Positions 17,005-26,017 are shown, counted from the stretch's first letter. The stretch: 64,000 bases of DNA from Streptomyces sp. NBC_01669 (GCF_026339735.1 NZ_JAPEQG010000001.1:5766001-5830000), one strand, 5' to 3'. Notes: generated by a model not told the origin, from the letters alone. Numbers and translations are program-made.

Positions 17005-17997
17005 ATGTACGGCAATTACACCGGCCGGTCCGGTGCGGGGGCGGCGGCGCTGGCCGTGACACTGCTGCTCGCAGGATGTTCTTCGTCCTCGTCCTCCGGG
17101 GGCGACGAGCGCCCCGCCGGGAGCGGCCCCTACTGGGTCAACCCGGACGGGAACGCGGCCCGGCAGGTCGCCGCCTACACCAAGGCCGGCAACGACAGGA
17201 ACGCCGGCCTGATCAAGAAGATCGCCCGGCAGCCGGTCGGGGAGTGGATCGGCCCGGACAACCCCGAGGCGGAGGCGCAGGGCTTCACCGAGGCGGCCCG
17301 GAAGGCCGGCCGGGAGGCGCTGCTGGTCCTCTACAACATCCCGCACCGTGACTGCGGCCAGTTCTCGAAGGGCGGCGCCGCGGACGGCGACGCGTACCGT
17401 GCCTGGCTGGAGAACGTGGCGAAGGGCATCGGCGACCGCCGCACCACGGTGATCCTGGAGCCGGACGCGCTGTTGCACCTGATCGACGGCTGCACCCCGC
17501 AGGAGTTCCACGAGGAGCGGTACGACCTGCTCAAGGGCGCCGTGCAACGGCTGAAGCAACTGCCTCACACGCGCGTCTACATGGACGCGGGCAACGCGGG
17601 CTGGCGCACCCCGGACGCGCTCTTCCAGCCGCTCCGGCAGGCAGGCATCGCGGACGCGGACGGCTTCGCGGTCAACGTCTCCAACTTCCAGACCACGGCG
17701 GCCAGTACGGACTTCGGAAAGCGGCTGTCGGTGAAGGTCGGCAACAAGCCGTTCGTCATCGACACGAGCCGCAACGGCAACGGCCCGTACGACGAGGGCG
17801 ACCCCAAGGAGAACTGGTGCAACCCACCGGGTCGGGCCCTGGGCGAACCCCCGACCACGGACACGGGTGAGGACCTGGTGGACGCATACCTCTGGATCAA
17901 GCGGCCGGGGGAGTCGGACGGCGCGTGCAAGGGGGGCCCGAAAGCGGGGGAGTGGTGGCCGGAGTACGCGCTGGGGCTGGCCCGCAACACGAAGTAG
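17005..17997 (+). CDS. cslZ: GH6 family endoglucanase, lipoprotein form (CslZ-like)
   Basis: A 330-residue protein from the ATG at 17005 (AAGGGGGAG upstream). It starts with a signal peptide ending in lipobox LLAGC (Cys25), suggesting membrane tethering rather than free secretion. The GH6 fold is clear: LVLYNIPHRDCGQ, VILEPDALLHL, MDAGNAGW, VNVSNFQTT, DTSRNGNG and the terminal DAYLWIKRPGESDG. GH6 enzymes cut beta-1,4-glucan with inversion. Here it lies tail-to-tail with glxA-cslA, matching the known cslA-glxA-cslZ locus of Streptomyces, where it acts on the glycan made by CslA at hyphal tips. Confidence 0.9.
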   Translation: MYGNYTGRSGAGAAALAVTLLLAGCSSSSSSGGDERPAGSGPYWVNPDGNAARQVAAYTKAGNDRNAGLIKKIARQPVGEWIGPDNPEAEAQGFTEAARKAGREALLVLYNIPHRDCGQFSKGGAADGDAYRAWLENVAKGIGDRRTTVILEPDALLHLIDGCTPQEFHEERYDLLKGAVQRLKQLPHTRVYMDAGNAGWRTPDALFQPLRQAGIADADGFAVNVSNFQTTAASTDFGKRLSVKVGNKPFVIDTSRNGNGPYDEGDPKENWCNPPGRALGEPPTTDTGEDLVDAYLWIKRPGESDGACKGGPKAGEWWPEYALGLARNTK

Positions 17998-18042
17998 TAC
18001 CGGGGGCGTCCGGTGGCCGGGGCATGATCCAAACGAGAGGAC

Positions 18043-19977
18043 CTAGGGGACCCGCACCCACGTCCCCTTCGACGGTGTCCCTTTCGCATCGGCCACGAAC
18101 AGCATGTACCACCCCGACGGCACCAGCGCCCGGTTCCCCGGCACCGTCACGGCGATACCCCCCGCCGTCCGCTTCAGCCCCAGCGCCACGGACCGCTGGT
18201 CCGTGTCCGTCACATGCGTCACCGCGCTCGGCCGCATCAGCTTCGCCGACGTGATCGTCGATCCCTGCCCGGTCGTGAACGCCCCCGTACCGCCGCGTCG
18301 AATGCTTTTCGGCCCGGCCGTCAGCTCCGGCCGTGAGCCGCGGTACAGGTAGGGCGGCGTGTAGATCTCGATGCGCTGCTCGAAGACGCCCGGGCGGGTG
18401 TTCGCCTTGTCGGCATACAGCGAGTCCGAGCCGAAGATCATGACGCGCCCGTCGGGCAGCAGCAGCGACCCCGAGTGATAGTTCCGTCCGACCTCCGGAT
18501 CCGCCACCCTCCGGTACGTGTCCGTCTTCGCGTCGTACAGCCGGGCCTGCAGGACGTTCGAGCCGCTTCGCCCGCGGTAGTCGCTCGACCCGCCGGTGAC
18601 GAGCACCGAGTCGTCGGGCAGCAGCGACGCGCTCGGGTAGCGCGTGCCCTCGGTGAGTGCCGCGCCGTCCCTGAATCTCGGCTCGGCGGCCTTCAGGTCC
18701 ACGAGCCGGGACTTCTCGCTGGACCTGTCCGACTCACCCACCCCGCCCCCGCCGATGACCATGAACTTCTCGTTCTGGGCGGGTGGCAGCCGTACCGTCG
18801 CCGATGTCTCCATCTCGCGCGCGTCGCTCAGCCCGGGGATCTCCTCGAACGTATTCGTCGCAAGGTCCCAGACGCCCGGCGCGCGGCCGATGTCCGCCGG
18901 ACCGTACCCGGCGTTCGAGCCGGAGTAGAAGAGCCGGCCGTCGTTCAGCAGGAAGACCGCGGGGTAGGTGGGGAACTTCCGGACGATGCCGGTGTACGCC
19001 CACTTCTTCGTCCGGGGGTCGTAGATCTCGTCCTTGCCGGGCACGATCTGACCGATCTCGTCGAGTCCGGACAGGGCGAGGACCCTGCCGTCCTTCAGCG
19101 TGGTCAGCGTCGGGTACCAGCGCGCCTCGTTCATCGGATCGACGGTGACGTACTTCTCCGCCACCGGGTCGAACTCGAACGCCTCCCGGATGCCCTGGAA
19201 GTCCTTCTTGTCGAGCGCGAGCTTCTGGGCGGTCCCGTACACGTTCCGTGTGTCGGAGCCGGAGAGCCCGGAGATCCGGTAGTTGTCCTGGGTGCCCGTC
19301 TCGTACTTCGTACCGGACTTCTGGGCCTCGACGTAGATCCGGCCGAGCCCGGGGTCGTTGCGCAGGAACGCGCCGGTCTTCCTGTCGAAGACCTTGGTGG
19401 CCTTCTCGACCAGCACCGGATCCTTGGAGACGAACGTCCTGCCGTTCTCCTTGCCGGTGAACCGGGTGCCCGCGGGCAGGGTGACCGGCTTGTCCGGGTC
19501 CTCGTTGTGGACGATCATCAGGCCGCCCGCCTTGGTGACATCGCCCTTCAGCTTCTCGTACCGCTTCGTGCCGCCGGCTATCAGCAGCCGGCCGTCCGGC
19601 AGCTGGGTGTGACCGGAGCAGAACATGTCCTTGGGCGTGGGTATGTTCGTGAACATGCCGGTCCCCGGGTCCCACAGCACCGACCGGAAGCTCTTCGCGT
19701 CGAAGTTCTTCCGGTTGTTGCCGGAGCCCGCGACGAGCAGCACCTTGCCGGTGTGCAGCAGCGCGGCATGGATCGTATTGATCCGGAACTCGGACGGGAC
19801 GTCGAGGAAGTCCCAGTGGCCGTTGGCGGCCTTGTACTCCGGCTTGTTGATCTTGTACTCGTGGTAGCGCTCGCTGCTGACGCGGTACAGCCACGGCCCG
19901 TTGGCCCCCGCGAGCGCCAGCACCACCGCCGTACTGATCGCCATGCGGCGGGTACGGCGGCCAGGACGGTACGTCAT
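18043..19977 (-). CDS. glxA: GlxA mono-copper radical oxidase (galactose-oxidase-like)
   Basis: A 644-residue protein with an N-terminal signal anchor (residues 12-30), then a kelch beta-propeller and a C-terminal DUF1929 domain. Active-site landmarks match galactose oxidase: Cys120 in DMFCSGH (thioether-linked Cys), the copper ligands Tyr-His in GRNYHSGSLLLPDG and His in SAVTHVTDTDQRS. Streptomyces GlxA is a membrane-associated copper enzyme that modifies the CslA-made glycan and is needed for hyphal-tip glycan deposition and development. It overlaps the cslA stop by 4 bp (ATGA), so the two are translationally coupled. Its end is 45 bp from the convergent cslZ. Confidence 0.95.
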   Translation of the reverse strand: MTYRPGRRTRRMAISTAVVLALAGANGPWLYRVSSERYHEYKINKPEYKAANGHWDFLDVPSEFRINTIHAALLHTGKVLLVAGSGNNRKNFDAKSFRSVLWDPGTGMFTNIPTPKDMFCSGHTQLPDGRLLIAGGTKRYEKLKGDVTKAGGLMIVHNEDPDKPVTLPAGTRFTGKENGRTFVSKDPVLVEKATKVFDRKTGAFLRNDPGLGRIYVEAQKSGTKYETGTQDNYRISGLSGSDTRNVYGTAQKLALDKKDFQGIREAFEFDPVAEKYVTVDPMNEARWYPTLTTLKDGRVLALSGLDEIGQIVPGKDEIYDPRTKKWAYTGIVRKFPTYPAVFLLNDGRLFYSGSNAGYGPADIGRAPGVWDLATNTFEEIPGLSDAREMETSATVRLPPAQNEKFMVIGGGGVGESDRSSEKSRLVDLKAAEPRFRDGAALTEGTRYPSASLLPDDSVLVTGGSSDYRGRSGSNVLQARLYDAKTDTYRRVADPEVGRNYHSGSLLLPDGRVMIFGSDSLYADKANTRPGVFEQRIEIYTPPYLYRGSRPELTAGPKSIRRGGTGAFTTGQGSTITSAKLMRPSAVTHVTDTDQRSVALGLKRTAGGIAVTVPGNRALVPSGWYMLFVADAKGTPSKGTWVRVP

Positions 19978-21896
19978 TGGTTACGTCCCCCCAGGGAGAT
20001 CTGCACGGTCTGCTCGTCCGACACCCAGTGCGGCTTCCCCTGCGGGGCATGCGCCGGCCGGCGAGCCGGTGCGCCCTCCTGCGGGGGTGGTCCGCCGCGC
20101 CGCTTCTTCTTCTCCGCGTGGACGGTGTACCTCCAGCCGAAGATCGGCGCCGCCGTGATCAGCAGCGCCAGCGCGGCCCAGGTGAGCATCGCGGGATGGC
20201 TGTGGCCGAGGACGAAGGAGGCGGCGATCGAACCGCCGAAGACCAGCATGAAGAAGAGATGGATACGGAAGGTGCCGAACAACGTGTCGGGGCTGGACGA
20301 GTCGCCCTTGGGCGTCACCACGAACGAGCTCTTGCGGCGCAGCACGGCATCCATCAGGGATCGCGCGTAGACCGGGGCGGAGATCGCGGACATCATCATC
20401 CCCGCCAGACCGCCGGAGCCCTCCGGCTCGTGCGGCGACACATTGTGCCGCCGGTTCCAGATGTACAGGCCGATCTGGAGCGCCGAGGCGTTGCCGTACA
20501 GCATCATCCAGACGACCGGGTCGATCTGCACGCCGGAGGCGCCCATGCCCAGGAACAGCGCGCAACTGAGCGCCGCCAGGATCCAGTTCAGGGCGGACAT
20601 CGGATAGAAGATGATCATCATCGTGTAGTTGAAGAGCTTGCCGACGGGGAGTGTCCCGATCCCTCTCCAGTACTGCTTGAGGATCGTCTCGTACGTCCCC
20701 CGTGACCAGCGCAGCTGCTGGGTGAAGAAGTCCGTCCACGCGGTCGGGCCCTCGCCGACGGCCAGCACGTCCGGGGTGTAGACCGAGCGCCACTTCCGGC
20801 CGGTGTGCGGGTTGCGCGCACGGTGCATCTCGAAGCCGGTCGCCATGTCCTCGGTGATCGAGTCGTACAGGCCGCCGATCTGTTTGAGGGCGGAGATCCG
20901 CACCGCGTTGCTGGTCCCGACGAACATCGGGGCGCCGTAGCGGTTGCCCGCGCGCTGGATCAGCGCGTGGAAGAGGAACTGCTGGGATTCGGCGGCCTTC
21001 GTGACGAACGTGTCGTAGTTGCCGTAGACCTGCGGGCCGATGACGAAGCCGACGTCCGGGTCGCGGAAGTACCCGAGCATCCGCTCCAGGTAGTTGGGCA
21101 GTGGCACGTGATCGGTGTCGACCGAGGCGAAGAAGTCGTACGCGCTGCCGTGCGCGTCGAGCCAGGCGTTGTAGTTGCCGTGCTTGGTCTTCGCGCGGTG
21201 CGCGCCCGTGGCCCGGTTCCAGTGTGCGACGCCCTTGCGGGAGAAGTGGTGCACCCCGAGCCGGGCGCAGACCTCCTTGACAGCCGGGTCGTCGCCCTCG
21301 TCGAGCAGCCAGACGTGCATCAGTCCGCGGTGCCTGATGCGGACCGCCGCTTCGAGGGTCTTCGTCACCATCTCCAGAGGCTCCTTGCCCGGGACGAAGG
21401 AGGTGAGGAAGGCGACCCGGGTGCCGGGCTCCGGCACGACCGGGACCGGGTCGCGCGCGACCAGCGTCGCGTGCGCGTTCGACAGGACGTTCATGGTGCG
21501 GAAGAGCTCGATCAGACCGATCGAGACGAGCATGACGATGTCGAGGATCAGCAGCGTGTCGTTCTTGAGGTGGGGATCGCGCTGGGTCCAGTGTTCGGGC
21601 TGCATCAGCCATGCGAGCAGGCCGAGCGAGACGAGCGGTGCGGCGCCGAGCAGGAGCGCCGCGCGGAGTCTGTGCGGTTCCTGCGAGAGCAGCGAGCGGT
21701 ACTGCACGGAGTACGGTCTGCTCGGATCGGGCAGGGTCAGTGGCCCGGCGAGTCGGCTGTAGTGCGCGTAGTCGTAGCGGGGCAGCGCCTTCTTCGGGTG
21801 GCGCCCGCCCCCGGTCCGGGGCTCCGGGGGTATCCGCAGCTGCGTGGTCCGGGAAGGGTCGTTGTTCTGCCGGGCGCCTGTCGGCGTCGACGTCAT
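19974..21896 (-). CDS. cslA: CslA cellulose-synthase-like glycosyltransferase (GT2)
   Basis: A 640-residue processive GT2 enzyme. Two membrane helices (about residues 78-98 and 115-133) precede the catalytic domain, and four or more helices follow it. Catalytic motifs are intact: DEGDD (199-203), DTDH (260-263), TED (348-350) and QQLRW (393-397). Residue patterns indicate a beta-linked glycan from a UDP-sugar, either glucose or GlcNAc. In Streptomyces CslA builds the tip glycan needed for hyphal growth and morphogenesis, with GlxA and CslZ. A 480-bp non-coding leader lies upstream. Confidence 0.95.
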   Translation of the reverse strand: MTSTPTGARQNNDPSRTTQLRIPPEPRTGGGRHPKKALPRYDYAHYSRLAGPLTLPDPSRPYSVQYRSLLSQEPHRLRAALLLGAAPLVSLGLLAWLMQPEHWTQRDPHLKNDTLLILDIVMLVSIGLIELFRTMNVLSNAHATLVARDPVPVVPEPGTRVAFLTSFVPGKEPLEMVTKTLEAAVRIRHRGLMHVWLLDEGDDPAVKEVCARLGVHHFSRKGVAHWNRATGAHRAKTKHGNYNAWLDAHGSAYDFFASVDTDHVPLPNYLERMLGYFRDPDVGFVIGPQVYGNYDTFVTKAAESQQFLFHALIQRAGNRYGAPMFVGTSNAVRISALKQIGGLYDSITEDMATGFEMHRARNPHTGRKWRSVYTPDVLAVGEGPTAWTDFFTQQLRWSRGTYETILKQYWRGIGTLPVGKLFNYTMMIIFYPMSALNWILAALSCALFLGMGASGVQIDPVVWMMLYGNASALQIGLYIWNRRHNVSPHEPEGSGGLAGMMMSAISAPVYARSLMDAVLRRKSSFVVTPKGDSSSPDTLFGTFRIHLFFMLVFGGSIAASFVLGHSHPAMLTWAALALLITAAPIFGWRYTVHAEKKKRRGGPPPQEGAPARRPAHAPQGKPHWVSDEQTVQISLGGRNQ

Positions 21897-22335
21897 GGGT
21901 CATCCCCCTGCGCGCATGCTGGCTGCGCGGTCGGTCGGTCGTCTCGTCCGTCGCGCATCCCCCTCGATCGCGGCGGACGGACTCTCTGGCGGGCGCCATC
22001 CCCTGACGGGAGGCGCCTTTCCGGTCGCCCGGTGCCCTTCGGCATCCGTCCATGAGCGGGACCCCCATCCCGCGGTACGCGCAAACCGGAACTTCCCCCT
22101 GATACTGCCCCCAACTGCGGGCGTCATCAGCTCGGTTGCGGCTGATGACCCCATGACAGGTTGTATGACCCAGGTCGTGATCGCAAGGGTGAAACAGGCT
22201 ATTTACCGGTCATATGGGCGATTTGGGTGACTCTTGTGGAGGGGGCGCATGGGGGTGTACGAGGGGAGCTTTTCGGTCCCCGGGAGACGGCTCGGGGCTC
22301 GCCCGCCGACCGTGGATGGGGCGATGGCATACGAA
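21897..22335. other. Upstream region of cslA, non-coding
   Basis: About 440 bp between the cslA start and the tRNA-Lys terminator. No convincing gene is seen; a 65-codon frame at 22161-22358 runs into the terminator and has no homology I recognise. It contains a 9-bp inverted repeat, GTCATCAGC (22123-22131) and GCTGATGAC (22141-22149), separated by 9 bp, which could be an operator in the cslA promoter region. Base composition is less GC-rich near 22080-22220, consistent with promoter DNA. Confidence 0.5.
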
Positions 22336-22368
22336 CAAGGCCCCCTCACGTGGAGTGAGAGGGCCTTG
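22336..22368 (-). terminator. Terminator after tRNA-Lys copy 1
   Basis: CAAGGCCCCCTCAC (22336-22349) pairs with GTGAGAGGGCCTTG (22355-22368), 14 bp with one mismatch that becomes a G-U pair in the minus-strand RNA, around a 5-nt loop. It lies 9 bp beyond the tRNA 3' end. Confidence 0.75.
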
Positions 22369-22376
22369 ACTCTGCG

Positions 22377-22450
22377 TGCGCCGCCAGGGACTCGAACCCC
22401 GGACCCGCTGATTAAGAGTCAGCTGCTCTAACCAACTGAGCTAGCGGCGC
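22377..22450 (-). tRNA. tRNA-Lys (anticodon CTT), copy 1
   Basis: The reverse strand folds into a full cloverleaf. The acceptor stem is GCGCCGC/GCGGCGC with discriminator A, the D arm is GCTC...GAGC, the anticodon stem GCTGA/TCAGC carries loop CTCTTAA (anticodon CTT), and the T arm contains TTCGAGT. CCA is not encoded. It is identical in sequence to the copies at 28485-28558 and 39870-39943. Confidence 0.97.
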
Positions 22451-22633
22451 CTGCTGACCTGGAGAACTCTACCCGATGCGGGGGATGCTCCTGACCATTT
22501 CCTGCCCGTCGCGGCCTGTCGGATGGTCGTTTTTTCTGTTCTATCCGTCAAAATGCAATATGTCAGGAGGGTTGAGACCCTGACGCCCGTGCAGATGTGC
22601 CAAAAGATCTTGACGAGTGCCGAGGGGATTCGC

Positions 22634-24241
22634 ATGACTGTGCCGGCCTTCGAGGAGTACGTGCCCGCCATCGACTGCACCTGTTCGGGGTGCGCCGCAC
22701 AGCGGCGAGCCGCCGCTCGTGCCCTGCCCACGCGGTACGGAGGGCACCCCGCCGCGCATGGTGTACGGCGCGTGCTGGTGCTGGCCACGGCGGCCGGCGT
22801 GGTGCTGAGCGCCGGCGCGGCCGAGGCGGTGAGCGCGGTGACCGGGCTCGCGCCCGGGTCCGCCCGGACGGACGGGACGACGGATCCGGGCGATGCGGGC
22901 GATCTGGGGCCGGTCGATGCGGATGTGGGTAATCCGCAGGGTATGCCCGGTCCGCTGAGGACCGGCTCGACGGATGGGGCGACGGATCCGGGCGATGCGG
23001 GCGACGCGGGGCCGGTTGATCCGGATGTGGGTAATCCGCAGGGCATGCCCGGTCCGCTGAAGCCCGGTGCCGCCGAGGCGGTGAGCGTGGTGACCGGGCC
23101 GGCGCCCGGGTCCGCCCGGACGGACGGGACGGCGGATCCGGGCTCGGGCACGGCCGATGCGGATGTGGGTAATCCGCAGGGCATGCCCGGTCCGCTGAGC
23201 GGCGCCGGGGCCCCGGGACCGCCGTCGTCCGGCGGTTCGAAACCGGCACTGAGCAAGGTGACCCGGGCGGACATCATCAACCGGGCCAAGAAGTGGGTGA
23301 GCGCGAAGGTCCCGTACAGCATGGCGAAGTACTGGTCCGACGGGTATCGGCAGGACTGCTCCGGCTATGTGTCGATGGCCTGGAAGCTGAATCGCAACGA
23401 GTGGACCGGCAGCCTCGCCGAGTACGGGACCCGGATCGCGCGCGCGGAGCTGCAGCCCGGCGACATGCTGCTCTTCCACAACCCGGCCGACCCCTCGAAG
23501 GGCTCGCACGTCACGATCTTCGGAGGCTGGACCGACTACACGCACACCCATTACACGGCCTACGAACAGACTCCTGCGCACACGCGCAAGCAGACGACGC
23601 CCATGGCCTACTGGACCAATTCGGGCAAATACGTTCCGTACCGCTACAAGGGCCTGACCACCGGAACCGACAAGGTCGGCAGCGGATCGGCGACGGCGTT
23701 CCCGGGCACCACGAAATTCGGTGCGGGTGTCAGCAACACGTACGTCACCCAGCTCGGGCGGATGCTCGTGGACCGCGGCGGAAGGCACTTCTACAAGGTC
23801 GGACCCGGGCCGGGCTGGGGCGACGCCGACCGGCGTGCGACCCGGGCGTTCCAGAGGGCACAGGGCTGGAAGGGCAAGGAGGCCGACGGCATCCCCGGCC
23901 CGCACACCTGGCGCCTGCTGGCGAACGGGACCGGCCGCGACATCCCGGCGAGCGCAAGCGGAAGCGCGGGCGGCGGCAGTCAGGGGAGCGGTTCGCATGC
24001 GGCCCCGGCCTTCCCCGGCCGGAGCTATTTCCGGCCGGGTCGGTCCAACAACCATGTCGACAGGCTCGGCAGACAGTTGGTGAAGAAGGGATACGGCAAG
24101 TACTACAGGTCGGGCCCCGGACCCCGCTGGACGGAGGCGGACCGGCGCAACGTCGAGACCTTCCAGCGCGCCCAGGGCTGGCGGGGCGCCGAGGCCGACG
24201 GTTACCCCGGCCCGGAGACCTGGCAGCGACTCTTCGCGTGA
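22634..24241 (+). CDS. NlpC/P60-like hydrolase with two C-terminal peptidoglycan-binding domains
   Basis: A 535-residue protein from the ATG at 22634. The N terminus has an odd CTCSGC cluster (Cys15, 17 and 20) and basic residues, then a signal-anchor helix (about 47-69). A disordered acidic/Gly/Pro region (70-205) carries three copies of DVGNPQGMPGPL. The NlpC/P60-type domain has Cys242 (QDCSGYV) and His292 (GSHVTIF). Two related peptidoglycan-binding repeats end the protein, both with GWGD/RWTEADRR and FQRAQGW. It probably trims or binds wall peptides near hyphal tips. It precedes the SPFH gene by 25 bp, suggesting an operon near cslA. Confidence 0.8.
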   Translation: MTVPAFEEYVPAIDCTCSGCAAQRRAAARALPTRYGGHPAAHGVRRVLVLATAAGVVLSAGAAEAVSAVTGLAPGSARTDGTTDPGDAGDLGPVDADVGNPQGMPGPLRTGSTDGATDPGDAGDAGPVDPDVGNPQGMPGPLKPGAAEAVSVVTGPAPGSARTDGTADPGSGTADADVGNPQGMPGPLSGAGAPGPPSSGGSKPALSKVTRADIINRAKKWVSAKVPYSMAKYWSDGYRQDCSGYVSMAWKLNRNEWTGSLAEYGTRIARAELQPGDMLLFHNPADPSKGSHVTIFGGWTDYTHTHYTAYEQTPAHTRKQTTPMAYWTNSGKYVPYRYKGLTTGTDKVGSGSATAFPGTTKFGAGVSNTYVTQLGRMLVDRGGRHFYKVGPGPGWGDADRRATRAFQRAQGWKGKEADGIPGPHTWRLLANGTGRDIPASASGSAGGGSQGSGSHAAPAFPGRSYFRPGRSNNHVDRLGRQLVKKGYGKYYRSGPGPRWTEADRRNVETFQRAQGWRGAEADGYPGPETWQRLFA

Positions 24242-24266
24242 GAACACGGACATGACGGAGGCGGGA

Positions 24267-25919
24267 ATGCGATCCACGGTGTCGGGCAGCTCCGGAATCC
24301 CGGAGGACGGGAAGGAACGGGAGCCGATGAGCGGCGGAGTGGACACCACGGAGGGTGCCTCAGGCGTCGGGGCCGGCCGGGACGCGGGTGCGGACATCTG
24401 GCCGGGCGCCGGTCCGGCATCGGTTCCGGGCGTGGAGGCTGGAGGCGGCTCCGGTGCGGGGACGGAGGCGGAGGCCGGGTCGGATGCCCTCCTCGACCTC
24501 GTGCTCGACCTGGTTCCGGCTGACGCGACGGACCGCGCCTTCGGTGCGGCCTCGGCCTCGGTGTCGGTTCCGGCCGGGGCTTCGGCGCCGGCCCTCGCCC
24601 CGGGTTCGTACCTGCTGACCCGCCCGCTCCTGGGCGCCCGGTCCGACACCACGCCGCCGGCTCGGACCGAACCCGGCCCCGACGGGCCGCACGGCATGCC
24701 GCCCCTCACGGTGCCTGTGCCCGCCTCGGCTGCCGAAGCCGTCCCCGTACAGGAATCCGAATCGGCCCCTGTATCGCTGTCGGAACCCGACGACGCGGTG
24801 ACCGGGCGGCGGCACGTCGTCATCGCCCATGAGCGCACCCCCTCCCTCCCCGTACGCCTCCTCTTCCCTGGCGAGTCCGGGCGCCCCGACGCCGCCGCTC
24901 TCCCTGCCGGTCTCGCCCGGGGGACCGGCGGCGGCGAGCAGGCGGCGGCCCTGCGGCGGGTGCCCGCCGCGCGCCGGATGCAGGTGCAGGCTCCCACCAG
25001 GCCCGCGCCGGTGGGCGATCCGCGGCTGACCGAGAAGCCGGGGCCCGCGCTGCCCGGGTGGGCCGGGGTGCTCGCCGGGCTGGCCGGGATGGCCGGCGGT
25101 GGAGCGGTGCTGTGGTGGGCCGGCGCGCTGCCCGCCGTGGTGCTCGCCCGGCTCGGGATCGGCTTGCGTCCGTACGACGGCATCGGCATCGGGGCAGGGG
25201 CGGCGCTCGCCGCCCTGGTGACCGTGGTGCTCTTCGCGTTCGGCGGTCTGACTCGCGGTCGCGTCGGGTACGCATGGGTGATGATGCTCTTCGGTGCCTA
25301 CCGGGGGAGCGTGCGGCGGACGGGTCTCGTCTGGGTCAGCCCGCTGCTGCGGCGCCGCCGGGTCGACGTACGGCTCCGGCACTGGCGCAGCGAACCGCTG
25401 CCCACGGTGGATGCGAACGGTACGGCGCTGCGCGTCGTCGTCCTCGTCGTGTGGCGGATCAAGGACACCGTGCGGGCGACGCTCGGGGTGGCGGACCACG
25501 AGAAGTACCTGCGCGAGCAGGCCGAGGCGGCGATGGCGCGGGTCCTGTCGCAGCTGCCCGCCGACGCGTTCCACGAGGACGCCCACACGCTCCGCAACGC
25601 GGAGGCGGTCGGTGACGCGCTGACCGGGACGCTGAAGGCGGAGTGCGAGCCGGTGGGCATCGAGGTGTACTCCGCGCAGCCGACCAGCATCGAGTACGCA
25701 CCGGAGCTCGCCGCCGCGATGCAGCGGCGCAGGATCGCCGCCATTGACGCCAAGCACCGGGACAGTGTGCTGACTTCGGTGGTTGACGCGGTGGACGACA
25801 CGGTCAACCGGCTGACCATGCGCGGCCTCGTGGAACTCGACGATTATGAACGGAAGGCGCTGGTCAAGGACTTGACGGTGGCCTTCTACACCGGACGCAG
25901 CGGTGGGGGCGGGGCCTGA
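24267..25919 (+). CDS. SPFH-domain (stomatin/prohibitin-like) membrane protein
   Basis: A 550-residue protein. The ATG at 24267 is chosen because GGAGG lies 5 bases upstream; the ATG at 24252 is an alternative. The first 250 residues are disordered and rich in Ala, Pro and Glu. Two adjacent hydrophobic helices follow (about residues 256-325), then the SPFH/Band 7 domain (about 345-535) with PLLRRRRVDVRLRHW and LREQAEAAMARVLSQLP. SPFH proteins form large membrane-domain scaffolds. Co-location with the peptidoglycan-binding protein and cslA hints at organising the tip wall machinery. Function is not known. Confidence 0.82.
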   Translation: MRSTVSGSSGIPEDGKEREPMSGGVDTTEGASGVGAGRDAGADIWPGAGPASVPGVEAGGGSGAGTEAEAGSDALLDLVLDLVPADATDRAFGAASASVSVPAGASAPALAPGSYLLTRPLLGARSDTTPPARTEPGPDGPHGMPPLTVPVPASAAEAVPVQESESAPVSLSEPDDAVTGRRHVVIAHERTPSLPVRLLFPGESGRPDAAALPAGLARGTGGGEQAAALRRVPAARRMQVQAPTRPAPVGDPRLTEKPGPALPGWAGVLAGLAGMAGGGAVLWWAGALPAVVLARLGIGLRPYDGIGIGAGAALAALVTVVLFAFGGLTRGRVGYAWVMMLFGAYRGSVRRTGLVWVSPLLRRRRVDVRLRHWRSEPLPTVDANGTALRVVVLVVWRIKDTVRATLGVADHEKYLREQAEAAMARVLSQLPADAFHEDAHTLRNAEAVGDALTGTLKAECEPVGIEVYSAQPTSIEYAPELAAAMQRRRIAAIDAKHRDSVLTSVVDAVDDTVNRLTMRGLVELDDYERKALVKDLTVAFYTGRSGGGGA

Positions 25920-25967
25920 CGGCGCGTCCGTACCGCGTCCGCGGCGAACCGGAATCCCGTTCCCATT

Positions 25968-25977
25968 GGTCTGGACA
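25968..25977 (+). promoter_or_regulatory. DasR-like (dre) half-conserved site upstream of LPMO
   Basis: GGTCTGGACA matches 8 of 10 bases of the DasR-responsive core GGTCTAGACC. It lies 31 bp upstream of a perfect core, so the promoter has a tandem arrangement similar to Streptomyces chitinase promoters. Confidence 0.45.
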
Positions 25978-26007
25978 TGTTCATGTTCCGTCAATAATCT
26001 AAGACTT

Positions 26008-26017
26008 GGTCTAGACC
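26008..26017 (+). promoter_or_regulatory. DasR-responsive element (dre) upstream of LPMO gene
   Basis: GGTCTAGACC is a perfect palindrome within ACTTGGTCTAGACCGC. It closely matches the published dre consensus (A[CG]TGGTCTAGACCA[CG]T). It lies 63 bp before the LPMO ATG, where a bound GntR-family DasR would repress. DasR is released by glucosamine-6-phosphate, tying this gene to GlcNAc/chitin sensing. DasR itself is not in the window. Confidence 0.7.

Noticed and set aside
22161..22358. Small 65-codon gene upstream of tRNA-Lys
   Set aside because: No clear ribosome site or homology, and it runs into the tRNA terminator hairpin.
22377..22450. Integrative element at a tRNA-Lys gene
   Set aside because: No integrase, excisionase or repeated tRNA 3' fragment lies near any of the three tRNA-Lys genes.
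22451..22633. c-di-AMP (ydaO-type) riboswitch before the NlpC/P60 gene
   Set aside because: Such switches often precede wall hydrolases, but only 183 bp are available and I could not find the conserved core.
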